Assembly: GCF_019320115.1 (NCBI RefSeq)
Contig: NC_089582.1
Span: 124,459,259 to 124,523,258, forward strand
From: Miscanthus floridulus
Lineage: Eukaryota > Streptophyta > Magnoliopsida > Poales > Poaceae
Length of the DNA stretch: 64,000 nt
Direction: 5' to 3'
The translations under genes and the position numbers were made by a program. Numbering within the stretch: the first letter of the stretch is position 1; each line of letters starts with the position of its first letter. Under the pieces are notes generated by a model. That model searched no databases, was not told where the DNA came from, and saw nothing but the letters and a program-made list of their open reading frames with translations. Positions 34,256 to 45,990 of the stretch are shown piece by piece.

Positions 34256-34661
34256 CCCGGACGCAGGCATCCCTTGGCAGGGTCAAAAAAATGTTCTTGC
34301 TTCCCTACAATAAAATCTGATAGGAGCTAACAGACAAACTTTGCAGGAACAAAGTGAAAGCAATTAACGCCCAATCACTTCTATATTTAAGTTCCAAGTT
34401 CTTAATTTACATCTCACTCCACTTGTGTTGACAGGGCGTTTCTTATTGGTGCGCCACAAGCTTTCACAGTCACACCCACATCATGTCACCAGGAAGTACA
34501 ATAAAACAACACACTCAAACCAACACTCAAACATCACTCATACACCGGAAATCACCACGTTCACGATATAGTTTACAACGAAACACTCAAAGTAGGGACG
34601 ACCAACTACAACTGCAGCGGCTCCATCAAAGCAACGACCGCAACCCTCATTCAGACAGGCC

Positions 34662-36583
34662 TCACAGCTTCACACCAGGAACATGAACCCACTCCAGCTG
34701 CACCACAATCAGGCCACTCTCGACCTTCTTCAGCTTCAGAATCAAGTCCTGGACCACCTTGCCATCCTTCCACTGAACATGGCTCTCGCCACCAAGGTAG
34801 TTTACACCGACTGGGTAGATTGTCTTGATCCTAGTTCCATCAGTGGCATGCTTCAGATCCAGCTTTGCAGCATCATAGATGTCAGTAATGTTGATCTCAG
34901 CAACACCCATGCTGTCATCTGCTGTGAACTTGTCTTCATCAAAAACTTCCTGCGTGATATTAGCAATTCAGAAATCAAGGATCATTTTTCCTGGTTATTG
35001 CATAGTATATAGTTAGAAACATATGTGGTCAATTTGTTCATATTTGCAGCAATATGAGTGGACCTATGGCAGACATGGTTCCATATCATTCATATTTCTG
35101 CCAAGAAGAAATTGTTTTCAGGTTAAAAAATGTTGATTTCATATTTCTAACCATCATATAGTTGTATACTTATATTTTCATAATCTATATCTATATATTT
35201 TTCCAATAGCAAACATGATGAACCAATTGAGACAACAAACTTACAAGGTGCACTGGCTTTGTAGGATTTGTCACTGAGAGCTGCAGTACTTCGTTCCATA
35301 CTGGATTGGGATTCTTCTTCTGGACACTAGTCTTCACCTTCTGTAACAACAGCAAAAGAAAACTTCCATGACGCAAACATCAAGAACAGGAAGCCATAAA
35401 TTCAATGGGCATCCATGACGTTTGAACAGAAGTCAACTGGATAAAATACAAAAATAGCTTTCAAAATCCTGCAAAACTGTTTAGTAGCGCATTCTATTAT
35501 GTATTCAGTTGGCAATAGTGCAATTCTGCAACAGTCGACATAAGTGGTTGACTTGACACCACACAAGCCACAATCATACAGAAACTTAAAACTATATAAT
35601 TGATATATACATTGAAATCGTCAGCCTAGGGGTAACGCTAAGAAAAAGCCATGTTAGTAAAATATCTTGAATTGCCCCAGGCAAATAAAACACTAGTAAG
35701 TAATTTCAGTACGTAATATACTAATTTGGTCCTGGAATTATTATGCAGATCACAGAGATACTGCTAAAGTACAGGTTCAATTCATATTCTCGTTTCGCAA
35801 ACTTGTGCAGGATCAGTCCGTAGTTCAGAAGAAATGTTATCAGCAGTTATTATTTCTTATTTCATTCAAGGTGAAGTTGTTACGGGGTGTGGTGCTCTGC
35901 CCCTCGGTTCAACATTCCCCAAAGTGCAGTATAGCCCTTTCGGAGGGACACAGCTACTGGCTGTTGCATTGGTTAAGCACGTTCATGAGAAAGCTAGCAC
36001 TGCAGTTCATTGCCAGGATTTTCATCCCCGTTTCAGTCGTCGTTGAAAAATGAAAAGCAGTACAACATCCCGGCGTCGAGGTCAACGGCTGCTGGTCAGG
36101 TAAGCCCAACTCGCCATCCAATCCACAGACCAGCGAACGTAGCACGGTAACAGGATCCTAAGATGGGAAGGGAACACGGGCAGATTCGCAGCCCATAGAG
36201 TGATAGAAGACGACAGAGACAGACGAGCACCTAGGACTAGGAGATCGGGGAAGATCGACAATAATCCCGACATCCGATCCTCCCTCAAGCCGCGGCGCTG
36301 ACCGTGGACCACGCACGGGTCGTCAACTGCAAACGGGGCCCCGTCGATCACGGGAGATCCAGCCAGGCAATGCTGTGGCCTGTGGGGGAGAAAGGAGCCC
36401 AGATGGCAGAGGAAGAGGGAGAAGGCGAGCGGAGCGGGGATGGACATGGACCTGGGCGCCGTACTGGAGGACGACGTAGGGGTCGCTGGTGTGGGTGAGC
36501 GGGTCGGCGATGGCCAGGTTGTTGCCCCGCACCACGCGGACGTTGAGCTTCCCGATCACCCCCTCCTTGGACGCCGACGCCAT
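34662..36583 (-). CDS. Single C2-domain protein, CAR/GAP1 type
   Basis: Three minus-strand exons (36583-36452, 35340-35245, 34949-34662) with GT/AG borders give 171 aa. The C2 domain starts GKLNVRVVRGNNLAI, has candidate calcium-binding Asp residues in SDPYVVL and in the exon-3 FDEDKFTADDSMG loop, and ends near VVQLEWVHVPG. The insert IYPVGVNYLGGES is characteristic of plant CAR (C2-domain ABA-related) and rice GAP1-like proteins. These bind phospholipids with calcium and, in characterised members, recruit ABA receptors to the plasma membrane. That role is inferred from family membership. The length is typical of the family. Intron 1 (about 1.1 kb) and intron 2 (about 295 bp) hold no other gene. 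A TATA box lies about 170 bp before the ATG. Confidence 0.94.
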
Positions 36584-36752
36584 TGTGCGGGTGTGGGTTT
36601 GGTGGGAGCGAGCGAGCTGTGGATTGGTGGGGACAAGACAAGCCGAGGCGGAGGCTCCGACAGACACGAGGCCACGAGGGAGGGCGGAGCAGTGGTCTGC
36701 TCTGCTCACAACTCACCGGTGGATGCGGCCAACGGCTGGCGGCCGGCGCCGG

Positions 36753-36762
36753 GTTTTATAGG
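36753..36762 (-). promoter_or_regulatory. TATA box of the C2-domain gene
   Basis: The minus strand reads cgcctataaaaccc about 170 bp upstream of the ATG (36583), a strong plant TATA box in a GC-rich promoter. Confidence 0.75.
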
Positions 36763-37189
36763 CGGCGCGGCCTGCCACGTGGATAATTTTGCAACCAATA
36801 ATTGTGCGATTTCTTTTGATGACAAGAGAAAGCTGGAAGCTAAGAAATAGATATACACCAAGACAAATTCTTAGAAAAGTATATTAAATTTGTATACCAT
36901 ATGAAAATAAAATTGAAGTTCAAAAAATACAACTGTTTTTTTTTTTGCCCCTTTAACTTGAGAGACATGCATACACCCATATACTCACACCAATGAATGT
37001 CCGAGAAACTGAACCGGCAGATCATGGGATCGACGAAGTAGCTTAGCATGTGAGCTTTGGTGTAGTTGGTTGGGGGCAATCAGTTTGGCTTGTCACTCAC
37101 ATGACAAACTGTACTTGTCACCATTCCCCTTAATAAACACGGGCACAATTGCACGTTAGCGAATTTTTTTTGGATGGGACAGGTTCCCC

Positions 37190-37435
37190 TAGCCAACTTA
37201 GTTATTTCCAAAAACACCAAATTTTTCAAGATTTTCCGTCACATCGAATACGAAAACGCATACATGAAGCATTAAATATAAATAAAAAATAAAACTAATT
37301 ACACAGTTTAGACAAAATCTATGAGACGGATCTTTTAAGCCTAATTAGACTATGATTGGACACTAATTACCAAATAACAACGAAAACGCTACAGTGTCGT
37401 TTGCCAAATTTTTCGCAATCTAAACTGGGCCCTAG
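37190..37435. mobile_element. Tourist-like MITE
   Basis: Contains the blocks caagattttccgtcacatcga, gcattaaatataaataaaaaata, taattacacagttta, gattggacactaattacc and gctacagtg, ending atctaaactgggccc. This order is typical of a very abundant grass MITE. The left terminus was not resolved. Confidence 0.75.
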
Positions 37436-37548
37436 TTTGTTTTTCTTCAACTTACAAAGATTGGTTTCCATCCCAACTGTTGTAAGAAAACAATGATCTT
37501 CCTTTCATTTGCTTTGGAGTATTTTTTTTGAAGTCCATGCTTTGTAAG

Positions 37549-37793
37549 AGCCTGTTTGGCAGACCTCTAAGATCAACTTCTAGTCTGAATAAGGACCTCT
37601 ACAAAACAGTGTTTTACAACTAGAAAGTTCGGAGCTGAAAAAGGGTAACCTTTCCTAACTCATCCCACACATTTTACATATAGTTTATCTTAGAGAATCT
37701 AACAAAACTATTTTCAAATAGAAAATCACTTATTAGAGAACCACTTCTCACAAAGAATTAGAAAAGGAAGAGCTCTACCAAACAGGTTCTAAA
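37549..37793. mobile_element. MITE with AGCCTGTTTGGCAGA-type ends
   Basis: The left end agcctgtttggcagacct and right end agctctaccaaacaggttct are imperfect inverted repeats. About 245 bp, no coding capacity. It resembles hAT-type MITEs. Confidence 0.6.
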
Positions 37794-38019
37794 ATGACCT
37801 CACAATTTTACCTGCCTTTGACAAGAGAACATAACATGCAGGCACACAAAAAAGGAAATGCAAGAATTTGGTTGCAATCTAATCTAAAGTAGAGGACACA
37901 AGCCCCTTCTACCACAAACAAATGAAAAAATAGGGATCTCTTGATATTGTTTTGACGTGCCCAGGCAAGATATGAGCATCTACGAATTCTGTATCGAGTT
38001 AGCGACCACGCCCCCATTC

Positions 38020-38488
38020 AGGTCCTAGATTGCTAATAGTTAGTTGGTTAATAGCTCATAGCTAATATTAGCTAGCTAACTAGTATTACTCCCTCCATCC
38101 TAAATTATAAGTCATTTTAATTTTTTAAGGAGTCAAAGCATCTTAAGTTTGACAAAAACTATAGAGAAAAATACAAATATTTATGAAATCAAATAGGTAT
38201 ACTATGAAAATATAATTAATGAAGGATTTAATGATACTTATTTGGTATTATAAATGTTATTGTTTTATTATATAAGTTTGGTCAAACTTGAGATTATTTG
38301 ACTCTCTAAAAAAAGTTAGAATGACTTATAATTTAGGACGAAGGGAGTAACTGCTATTAGCCGGTTTGGTCCAATTAGTAAAATAATTGTTAGTTAGATT
38401 ATTAACTAAATCTCTTTAAATCTAAATTGAACTAATTACTAGCAGCTAACTATTAGCCTATTAGTTCTATGGATCTAACAGGCCTAGA
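38020..38488. mobile_element. MITE interrupted by a Stowaway element
   Basis: The flanks of the Stowaway element (ctaatagttagttggttaatag on the left, ctagcagctaactattagcctattag on the right) are reverse-complement related and read as one MITE when the inner 259 bp are removed. The exact ends are uncertain. Confidence 0.5.
38089..38347. mobile_element. Stowaway MITE (Tc1/mariner type)
   Basis: Ends ctccctccatcctaaattataagtc and gacttataatttaggacgaagggag are inverted repeats, flanked by TA on both sides (38087-38088, 38348-38349). This is the classic Stowaway structure. Confidence 0.92.
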
Positions 38489-38616
38489 TAACCTCACAAC
38501 ATAGCTAGGGGACTAGAATTAGGGTCCCATCAAGTCCTCTTTTTCCTTTTTAGCACATATTATATTATATATATGGAAGTGGAGCCAAATGTGTAGACAC
38601 GAAGGGCATATTTGTT

Positions 38617-39250
38617 AGGGCTCCGGCTCTTTTAAAAATAGCTCCGGCTCTGGCTCCTCTGAAGGACCTAAAGCCGTTCTGAAAAATGTTTGACAAAACG
38701 GCTCCTCCTATTTTTCTGGAATAGTTGAATGATGGTAAATGTCTATAATACCCCTATTTATTATTTTACTATGGTGCAAATGTAGTAAAACCCAAACTAG
38801 AAAATTTGGTTTTACTATTTTTTTATATTTGTGTGATTTATTACATATTTTACAAGCATCAGTTGATTTGGTCCATTTCAGCATGAAGCTAATAGTTGTT
38901 TTTTCATTGGGAACCTGGTCTATTTCTAAATTATTGGTGCTATTCTTTATTTTCTTTCTCTCTTATATTTTTGCATTGGGAACCCTATCTTTTCTCCAAT
39001 TCTTCCTCCTCTTTCTCTACGTACAGGAAAACGGACCGGTCTCGCTGTGACGGATGCTCGTTGCTCGAACCAGCGGAGGACCACCGCGTCCTTTTGCACC
39101 CTGACGGAGGAGGAGCCCGGAGAAGCTCGGTTTTGTGGCTCCACCTGCCACTGCATAAAAGGGCTCCGGCTCTTCCGGTGCTCCGCCGGAGGAGCCTTTG
39201 TGCAAATCACCGTTTGGCACACCTCCTGCAGGAGCCGGAGCAGGAGCCCT
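38617..39250. mobile_element. MITE-like element rich in GGAGCC/GGCTCC
   Basis: The left end agggctccggctc and right end gagccggagcaggagccct are inverted. Internal ggctcc and ggagcc motifs suggest a self-complementary structure. The termini resemble hAT-type grass MITEs, but no target duplication was found. Frames within it are not convincing genes. Confidence 0.5.
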
Positions 39251-39409
39251 GCCAAAGAGGCACGAAGCCGGAAAGAGAGTAAAAAGTAATGACGTGTTCC
39301 TCCCTCTCGCGCACGTAGTCGGAGCATGATCCGTATGCTGGAAGGCACAAAGTTGTAATCCAAGGGTTGGTGAAGGCATTCTGAATTCTGAAACAGATAA
39401 GCAGATAGA

Positions 39410-39538
39410 GGTCCTGTTCGCTTATCTTATAATCTGTCTTTTTCAGCTTGTTTTTCAGTCGGAACAATATTTTTCTCTCGCAGCAAATCAACCAGAACAG
39501 TGTTTCGGCTTGTTTTTTCAGCGAAAGCGAACGAGGCC
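39410..39538. mobile_element. Short MITE, 3-bp target duplication (aga)
   Basis: The ends ggtcctgttcgctt and aagcgaacgaggcc are inverted. It is flanked by aga on both sides (39407-39409, 39539-39541) and its core aatatttttctctcgcag is shared with the family at 21810, 25048, 40465 and 42630. Confidence 0.75.
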
Positions 39539-40225
39539 AGAGCCATCATAGAGGTTGGTGTGAAGGCAAAAGAAAATACCATGCTAAAGTGAACCAATCA
39601 ACCAAATTTGAACGCCTTCACCTTGTGATCCGTATATTGTGATGCTGGATATCTGCCATGTGAATTATGTGGGTGCATGTAGTGTAGGTTGAGATTGTTC
39701 TGCACGACCTCCCCGGATCAAGTGAAGTGATAACCTTGTGGCGATTGTTATTTACGCGTGGCCACCACGCTCAGAAATTGTCGCCGGGACTGGAGGCCAC
39801 CTCACCCGCCCTGCCACCTGTCACCGCGACCTCACTCCTCCCGGCTCAGATCCTGACCTTGCAACCGCTGGCAATACATTATTCCGGCCGTCCGATCGGC
39901 GCCACTGCCGAACGAACACGTACAGCGCCGGCGACATCTCGTCCTCGCCGGTTTTCTTTGCGGGCAGCGTATTCTTTGCGGCCTTGCGCAGCTCGTGTAC
40001 GTGCCGTCCCCATCCGTGGACTCCGAGGCTAAGTTTTATGGTCGTCGCCGGCTTCATCAGATGGGAACATGCATGACAGAACTGCTCTCCTACTACTACT
40101 ACTACTACTATCAGTCACCGTGACAAGAATTCCATCTCTCTACGTTCTTCAAATTCTTCAAGCATTTTTTTTTTGTTTTTGTTTTTGTATTTGGTGGAGA
40201 TTCACATATGACAAATCAAGTGCCT
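39539..40225. other. GC-rich intergenic, no gene recognised
   Basis: A GC-rich segment at 39760-40075 has overlapping frames on both strands but no recognised domain or splice structure. It could be a fragment of a gene or promoter. A (CTA)n microsatellite lies at about 40091-40111. Confidence 0.4.
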
Positions 40226-40228
40226 TAC

Positions 40229-40385
40229 TCCGTCCGTCCCATTAAGACTGTCTTTTTTTTTTGACTTTTAGACTTCATATTTGACCGTTCGTCCTATTCA
40301 AAATTTTTATATAAATAATAAAATAAAAAAAAGAAGTCTAAAAATAAAAAACGACACTTTCAATGAAACATTGGATAGATGGACC
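40229..40385. mobile_element. Decayed Stowaway-like MITE
   Basis: Starts tactccgtccgtcccattaag and ends in an imperfect complement (tttcaatgaaacattggatagatgga). Short inner arms (agtctaaaa versus ttttagact) also pair. Confidence 0.5.
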
Positions 40386-40464
40386 TATATTATTATATAT
40401 ATGATGAGTGTGAACGCTGCAGACGGACTCGTTGTCGTTGGTAATTAATTGGTATAGATATATA

Positions 40465-40572
40465 GGGCCCGTTCGCGTGTCTTTAAATCTGGCTTGATCT
40501 GCTTCTTTTTTTATTCGGAACAGTATTTTTCTCTTATAAATTCTTCCAGAATTCCTCCAAACGAACGGGGCC
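40465..40572. mobile_element. Short MITE, 3-bp target duplication (ata)
   Basis: The ends gggcccgttcgcg and aaacgaacggggcc are inverted, flanked by ata on both sides (40462-40464, 40573-40575), with the core cagtatttttctctt. 108 bp, member of the short-MITE family. Confidence 0.78.
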
Positions 40573-41065
40573 ATAACGAGCATGCATCACATGGTACATA
40601 ACAACACTGTCGCTGGATGGAGCCGGTATTAACTGGGTCATTTTCGACCAGCTGGCTTTCTCTCCCTATCATATGCTACACTGGTTAGCAAATCAGAAAC
40701 CTCGTCGTGCATACCCTCTTATCTCTCTTTCTGAACGAACATGGCGGTCTTGATTGAATCATTGATTGCATAAACTATTTTCGAAGTCAAGTCTTCTACC
40801 GGACGATAATGGTCTCTGCATCAAGGTACGATATGGGATAAAAATATAAGTCACGCTAGCATTGTGATCGCCTCTTTCTTCTTCTTTTTATTTACGATTA
40901 CAAGGTGACATAAGCATGCACGCGTCATTACACCCACGCTCGTGTACCACATTCACACGTCCAGACTCCAGAGCGTGTCCATGTCATGTGCCTACAACTA
41001 ATGTACGTTGAGATTAAAGCACTTGTATGTGCGCACATCGTAAGCGCTCTACTGAAGTAACCGAG
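40573..41065. other. Intergenic, no gene recognised
   Basis: No coding signal or repeat that I can support. Confidence 0.5.
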
Positions 41066-41145
41066 GGCCTGTTTAGATTTTATGGGTTAAACTCCTTCAT
41101 TTTTTTTTTTGTCTACTTTTAGTCTTTAGGGATCCAAACAGGTAG
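41066..41145. mobile_element. Very short MITE (GGCCTGTTTAG ends)
   Basis: The left ggcctgtttagat and right ggatccaaacaggt ends are imperfect inverted repeats enclosing about 55 bp. Confidence 0.45.
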
Positions 41146-41149
41146 GCTA

Positions 41150-41585
41150 AAAAGGAGGGAAAAAGTCCACATGATCTTCCATAACTTTTACGAAAGTCTG
41201 TTTTTTTCCTCCCTAAACTCTAAAACCGGATAAACCACCTCCCTGAACTTTTAAAACCGTTTGTTTTACCTGACGGGTTATAAGCGGTTTTTAAATATGG
41301 TTTTGTCTTTTTCTTTTTTATTTATTTCAGTTGAATCTTTGAAAATCATAATAAATCATAGAAAATAAAAAATGAAAAATCCAATTCAGTTGGACTCCAC
41401 ATGAGATCTACACAGTAAACATATAATATGGTATGCTTTAGTACATATTTTTTATTGTAGCTTTAGATCTATATTTTTCTGTAATTAATTCATAGCTGCA
41501 GTTTCTATATTCCAATTGTGGTGAAATTTTTATGTTGGGCTAATTATTATATGCTTGAACTTTAGTAAAAATTTCATACTCTTTA
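41150..41585. repeat. One arm of the long fold-back element (second copy)
   Basis: Collinear with the 15166-15740 element: outer part (ccacctccctgaacttttaaaaccg) equals the right arm of that copy in reverse, and the inner part (atggtatgctttagtacat … tgcttgaactttagtaaa) equals its left arm. It stops at catactc, where the hairpin turn would begin, so only one arm is present. Confidence 0.65.
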
Positions 41586-42290
41586 TTTCAAGGGCTCTTG
41601 CGCTTACTGCACTGACAAATCTGCACATTTGTGTTGAATTTATTGATTGGTTTGCCAACCTGCAAGAAAAGGGCAAATTCTTACATGTAGCAACAATAAT
41701 CACTATGAACATGATTGACTGTGTATGATCATGCAAGATTGATTGTTCTTGTTCTTGCATTCCAGGGACGAGGTACATGGCACCGTACCATGTTCCCAGT
41801 GACACTGGTTGACCTGCAACTGTTCGCATGGGGCTTGAGCCACATACAGTCAGGTTTTCATGCAAGCATCTGGAAGAATATCCATGAAAGAACTACGATT
41901 TTGCCTTTTTTTCCTTCCAAAAAACTTCCGTTTCTTGCTGCAATGTCAGGTGCAATTTGGATTGATTGGAAACTAAAGCTCAGACATGTTGTTTGCAGGA
42001 ACCTGCAAATGAGCTGTACAGGAAGTCTTTAGACTTGTCAATGAAGGTGGGTTCTTTTCTGCTTTCTGTTCTGCAGTATTTTCCATGTCCTGAATCCTGA
42101 ATGATGGTCAACTATGGAGCATCCATGCTACAGAGGCTAAATTAAGCTTATTTTCTTATTAATATTGGATTTGAGATTCAAATAATCAGGAGTAGTGTTT
42201 GAGCTTGTTTGTATTAGTTTTTACATTTTGTTACAACTTGCAATGCTAAAAATAGATTTGGACACCTTTGTAGCCATCAATCTTTTTACA
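41586..42290 (+). pseudogene. Exon-like fragments of an unrecognised gene
   Basis: A block after ttgcattccag (about 41764) and a 48-nt block 41999-42046 (preceded by gtttgcag, followed by gtggg) have plant splice borders. The latter reads EPANELYRKSLDLSMK in frame. A frame near 41586-41690 could encode LALTALTNLHICVEFIDWF. I do not recognise the gene. The fragments sit next to a long-arm repeat, which would fit a Pack-MULE-like capture, but this is inference. Confidence 0.3.
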
Positions 42291-42339
42291 GCATGTTTTT
42301 TTTTCTCGATCAGGTCTTTTACCCATTTTTTATTAAGAG

Positions 42340-43260
42340 GAAAGGCCAAAAGAAAGGCTGGGACACGGATACAAAGGACTCACAAGTACCAAGGATTACC
42401 GGAGGAATCCCAAAGACACAAACGAACAGCAAGAATACGCGGGGGACCTCCACCACAAAACACCAACCAACTATACCTGACAAAGAAAGATACATCCGCG
42501 CAATGGTCGCCAACAGAGGGTGGGTGACGCCATGGTGGCAAAGCATCCACCGATAAAAAGCTCAGCATCCATCCGCAAGCGACCAGGTAGCCGCTGCAGA
42601 GAGCTCAACATCTATCCGCAAGCGACTAGGGGGCCGTTCGCTGGTTTGGAAAGACCAGCCAGCCGGCTGCTCCCCCTCACAATTTACTGTTCACCAAACC
42701 AGCCAACAGTGTTTCTCTCTCACAGAACCAGCCGGTTTCAGCCAAGTTTCAGACCAGCGAACGGGGCCTAGGTAGCCGTTGCGAAGAAGTGGGGGGGTAT
42801 AACCCCAGATACCCACGACAATGGACATGGGCAGCACCGCCAGGGGAGGTCCACCCCATAAGATCAAGGCCAATGGTGCCCAGTTCTGGTCGGCGTGCAT
42901 CGCAAGGCAATCATAAGACATCTTGGCGATGAAGGAAGATCTTTTCGGATATGATAGATATCGTATTCTTTGTAAATACTTGCCATATAACCGAATAGAT
43001 CTAGGCCTAAACCGACTCGTAACCCTACCCCCAGACTATATAAGACGGGTAGGGACCCCCCTCAAATTCAGCTCATATTTAATACAATACAACAAAGACA
43101 CAAGACATAGGGTATTACGTCGATCAGACGGCTCGAACCTGTCTAAATCGCTATCTCTGTGCCTTGTGTCACCATCTGGTTCCTATTACGTGCACCTCCA
43201 CCGATCATCTACTACTATGGATATACCCCTCGGTAGACTGTCAACCAGATTTCATCGATA
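42340..43260 (+). mobile_element. 5' LTR (partial) of the Tat-like gypsy element
   Basis: Ends catcgata at 43260, one base before a tggcgcgccgggtagggg primer-binding site. A TATA-like gactatataagacggg lies at about 43037. A 50-bp local repeat (gctcarcatc…agccg) occurs at 42561-42630 and 42769-42790. The left end was not found, so the start given is approximate. A MITE is inserted at 42630-42768. Confidence 0.65.
42630..42768. mobile_element. Short MITE in the gypsy LTR, 3-bp target duplication (tag)
   Basis: The ends ggggccgttcgctggt and accagcgaacggggcc are inverted (14 of 16). It is flanked by tag on both sides (42627-42629, 42769-42771). The neighbouring repeat unit gcgaccaggtagccg shows the uninterrupted site. 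Core cagtgtttctctctcac. Confidence 0.85.
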
Positions 43261-43261
43261 G

Positions 43262-43279
43262 TGGCGCGCCGGGTAGGGG
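43262..43279 (+). other. Primer-binding site of the gypsy element
   Basis: tggcgcgccgggtagggg, the primer-binding-type sequence found after the LTR in Tat-lineage grass gypsy elements. A closely related site (tggcgcgccaggtagggg) lies at 45973-45990. Confidence 0.75.
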
Positions 43280-43371
43280 ATGTGCGTGCTGATTTCATGG
43301 CTAACCAGATGGTCACTTTCCCAAGCTCCATGGCCTTTCCCGAGCTGAGCTAGATATTCACAGTCGGATCC

Positions 43372-44712
43372 ATGACTTGGGTCATCAGCCCCGACGGCAG
43401 CAGGGAAATCATGGAGCCGGTGCAGGATCACACTGTGCCGATCATGCCAACATCTACAACGACATCTTCAATCCCGACGCCTCGCCGATGGGTTAGGAGA
43501 TCCATCAACAATGACGATCTGATCGAAGCTATCGATCGGGTCACGCACCGCTTAGCGGAATGTCAGCTCCTCGTGGATTCGGTCTTAGATCGATCTAGAG
43601 CGAGCGACGAACCTCCTACACTCCAAGGTCACCATGCCACTAATGCCGAGCGCCCCGCTCGTGCATGTCATCCGAGGTGGCAAGATGAAGATTTGGTGAT
43701 CACGGCAACTCTGGAAGGGCGTACCATTCAACGCCGACCACTCCCCGCCCCAACGGAGAGCATGTTGAAGCCCTATTCTTTTAGGCTGGTAGGTGCGGGT
43801 TCGATCTATCAGGACACCTTGCACCATCTTTTCGCCGACCACGCCGAGCGCAGCCGCGTCGACGACCTCTATCAGATCGACTTCCTTAAGGCTGACCAGC
43901 CCACGCTAATGGTAAATATGGTGCAAATCCAAACAGATCTTCCAGATGAAATGCTCCACACCATCCTGGAGGAAAGTCCTGAACCATACTCCGAGGCCTC
44001 TACCAACAACTGCTCATCTTTCCCTCTAGGTTTGGGGATAGATTTTTTCATAGTTAGCCACGACAGCGTTGCTGTCGATGGAGAGACCAGTGTCCAGCGC
44101 TGTGAGCGTAAAGCCAAGAACACTGATCGCTAATGACGTCGCAATGAAGAAGCAGAAAACACTGCCCAAGCCACCAGAGGTGGTCCACCGTCTCTCGCCC
44201 GTAATCTCCAACAAGAGTTCCTCATGGTGGACAATCAGTGAGTGGAGCAGACGCCGAGCGCCAATCTAGTTGTGGCCACCCATGAGTTGGCTAGACTCCC
44301 ACAAACGCTAGAGATACTCAAGATTCAAGCGCTGCTCAAAGCATCTCAGGCCCAGGTCAATGACATCTAGAATTGGATGTGGCCACCCGTGAATTGGCTA
44401 GACAGTGAAGCCATCTCCGCTTTCACTAGAGGACTCCATCACCGTCAGGAGCTATGCTCCAAAATTTACCGCAAGAGGTCCTAGACCATCGGTGAACTCC
44501 TCAAGGTTGCAAACTCATATGTAGACTTCGAAGAAGCTGATCAGCCAGAGGGATCAAGGGCTACACAGCCACGTCGCCGCTGACCGGAAAACTCCATCGA
44601 CAACGTAGAGCAGCCATGCGCTAAGCGAAATTTCAATGCTGCCTACGAAGAACTCCCTGATGGTCCATGCCTAATTCACAAGAATAGCAAGCACACCATG
44701 TAGCAATGTCAT
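43372..44712 (+). pseudogene. Tat-like gypsy gag remnant
   Basis: The frame 43372-44133 (253 aa, ending in SVQRCERKAKNTDR) looks like the N-terminal part of a Tat-lineage Gag. From 44134 the frame is lost, but gag-like peptides continue, for example AFTRGLHHRQELCSKIYRK and TIGELLKVANSYVDFEEAD around 44420-44550, with a TAG between them. Several stops and shifts mean that no complete Gag can be made. Confidence 0.75.
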
Positions 44713-45564
44713 GGCATGGCCAAAGCTTTCCACGATGTGGACCAGAAACGACGAACGCGCAAGGATGACAAGTCAAACGACGACAAATGGGAGGAGCATC
44801 CTAAGGGCACACGACCTACAACCCTAGATGCCAACAAGACCATTGCCACAATCTTCAGAGGATGCACCACCTCCGAGAGCAAACGCCAGCAGAAGCTCAC
44901 TGCTCGGCAGGTCATGTCGATCACCAAGTACGACATGGTCGCCGATCCCAAATATCTGGACTGGTCGGAGCATCCTATCACATTCAGTAGGACCGACCAG
45001 TGGGCAGATATCCCATACCCTGGGCGTTTCCCACTCGTGCTGGATCCAACTATATGCAACGTGCGGTTCAAGAAGGTCCTCGTCGATGGTGGGAGTGCCC
45101 TCAATATCCTCTTCGCCAAAGCCTTTTGGGGTATTGTACATTTTGGCCTCACAAAGGACAATCTCATCCCTGTTGATTCTCCATTTTGGGGTATTGTACC
45201 TAGCTGAGCGTCCCAACCTTTGGGGTAGATCACCTTGCCAGTCTAGTTTGGCACTGCCGACCACTTCCGTACTGAGTACGTGAACTTCTTCATGGTAGAC
45301 TTCGGCACCGCCTACCACGCCATCCTTGGCCGACTAGCTCTCGCCAAGTTAATGGTGTGCCCCATTATGTCTACATGGTGTTGAAGATCCCGACGGAGCA
45401 AGACGTTCTCACCCTGTGCGCCAACGTCTCCACCGCCTACAACTACGAACAAGAAGGAATCGCCATCACCAAAGCAATGGACCTCTCAGCCAGAATGGAG
45501 GCTTGCATCGCCAACTCCAATAAGACCCCAGCGGAGGAGCAAGCGATCCCGACTCAGGAGCCAC
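44713..45564 (+). pseudogene. Tat-like gypsy protease region
   Basis: The frame 44716-45207 contains the retroviral-type aspartic protease signature VLVDGGSALNILF (DGGS at 45085-45096). After a TGA at 45205 the sequence continues in other frames (45357-45564: ILKIPTEQDV…, ATNSNKTPAEEQ-like) up to the insertion of the 45565-48918 element. The gene is broken both by stops and by that insertion. Confidence 0.75.
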
Positions 45565-45970
45565 TGTCGATGCGAGGCCCATGGGATACACCGCAAGGAA
45601 GAGAGGAGATCTAGTTTGATTAGGATTCCTCCCATGTAATCCTATTAGTAATACTATCCTGTAATCCTACTAGGACTCTACATTGTAAACCGACTAGGAC
45701 TCTGGCCTCCTGACTATACAAAGGAGGGCAGGGCTCCTTAGATGAGGAGGTTGGAGAAGAGACTTAGATAACACAACACACTTTACAATCAATCCAACAC
45801 AAAGGCTAACGCCGACTGGACGTAGGGCTATTACTCGATCACGGTCGAGGGCCCGAACCAGGATAAATCGACTGTATCTTGCGTTTACCGTCGAGTTCTG
45901 CATATGTTGAAGCCCGAACAAACTGCCCCGGATACCCCTGTGGCAGGCTATCGGTGGTGAAACATCGACA
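45565..45970 (+). repeat. 5' LTR of the non-coding LTR element
   Basis: 406 bp, tgtcgatgcgaggcc … gtgaaacatcgaca. Contains a TATA-like gactatacaaaggagg at about 45712 (gactatataaagg in the 3' LTR), giving a plausible promoter. Confidence 0.93.
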
Positions 45971-45972
45971 GC

Positions 45973-45990
45973 TGGCGCGCCAGGTAGGGG
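45973..45990 (+). other. Primer-binding site of the non-coding LTR element
   Basis: tggcgcgccaggtagggg, 2 nt after the 5' LTR. Confidence 0.85.

Noticed and set aside
35805..36053. Plus-strand frames inside intron 1 of the C2-domain gene
   Set aside because: Two frames overlap, no domain was recognised, and the region is accounted for as intron. A captured fragment remains possible but is unsupported.
38896..39379. Frames on both strands around 39 kb
   Set aside because: They are produced by ggagcc/ggctcc-rich MITE sequence and have no protein-family features.
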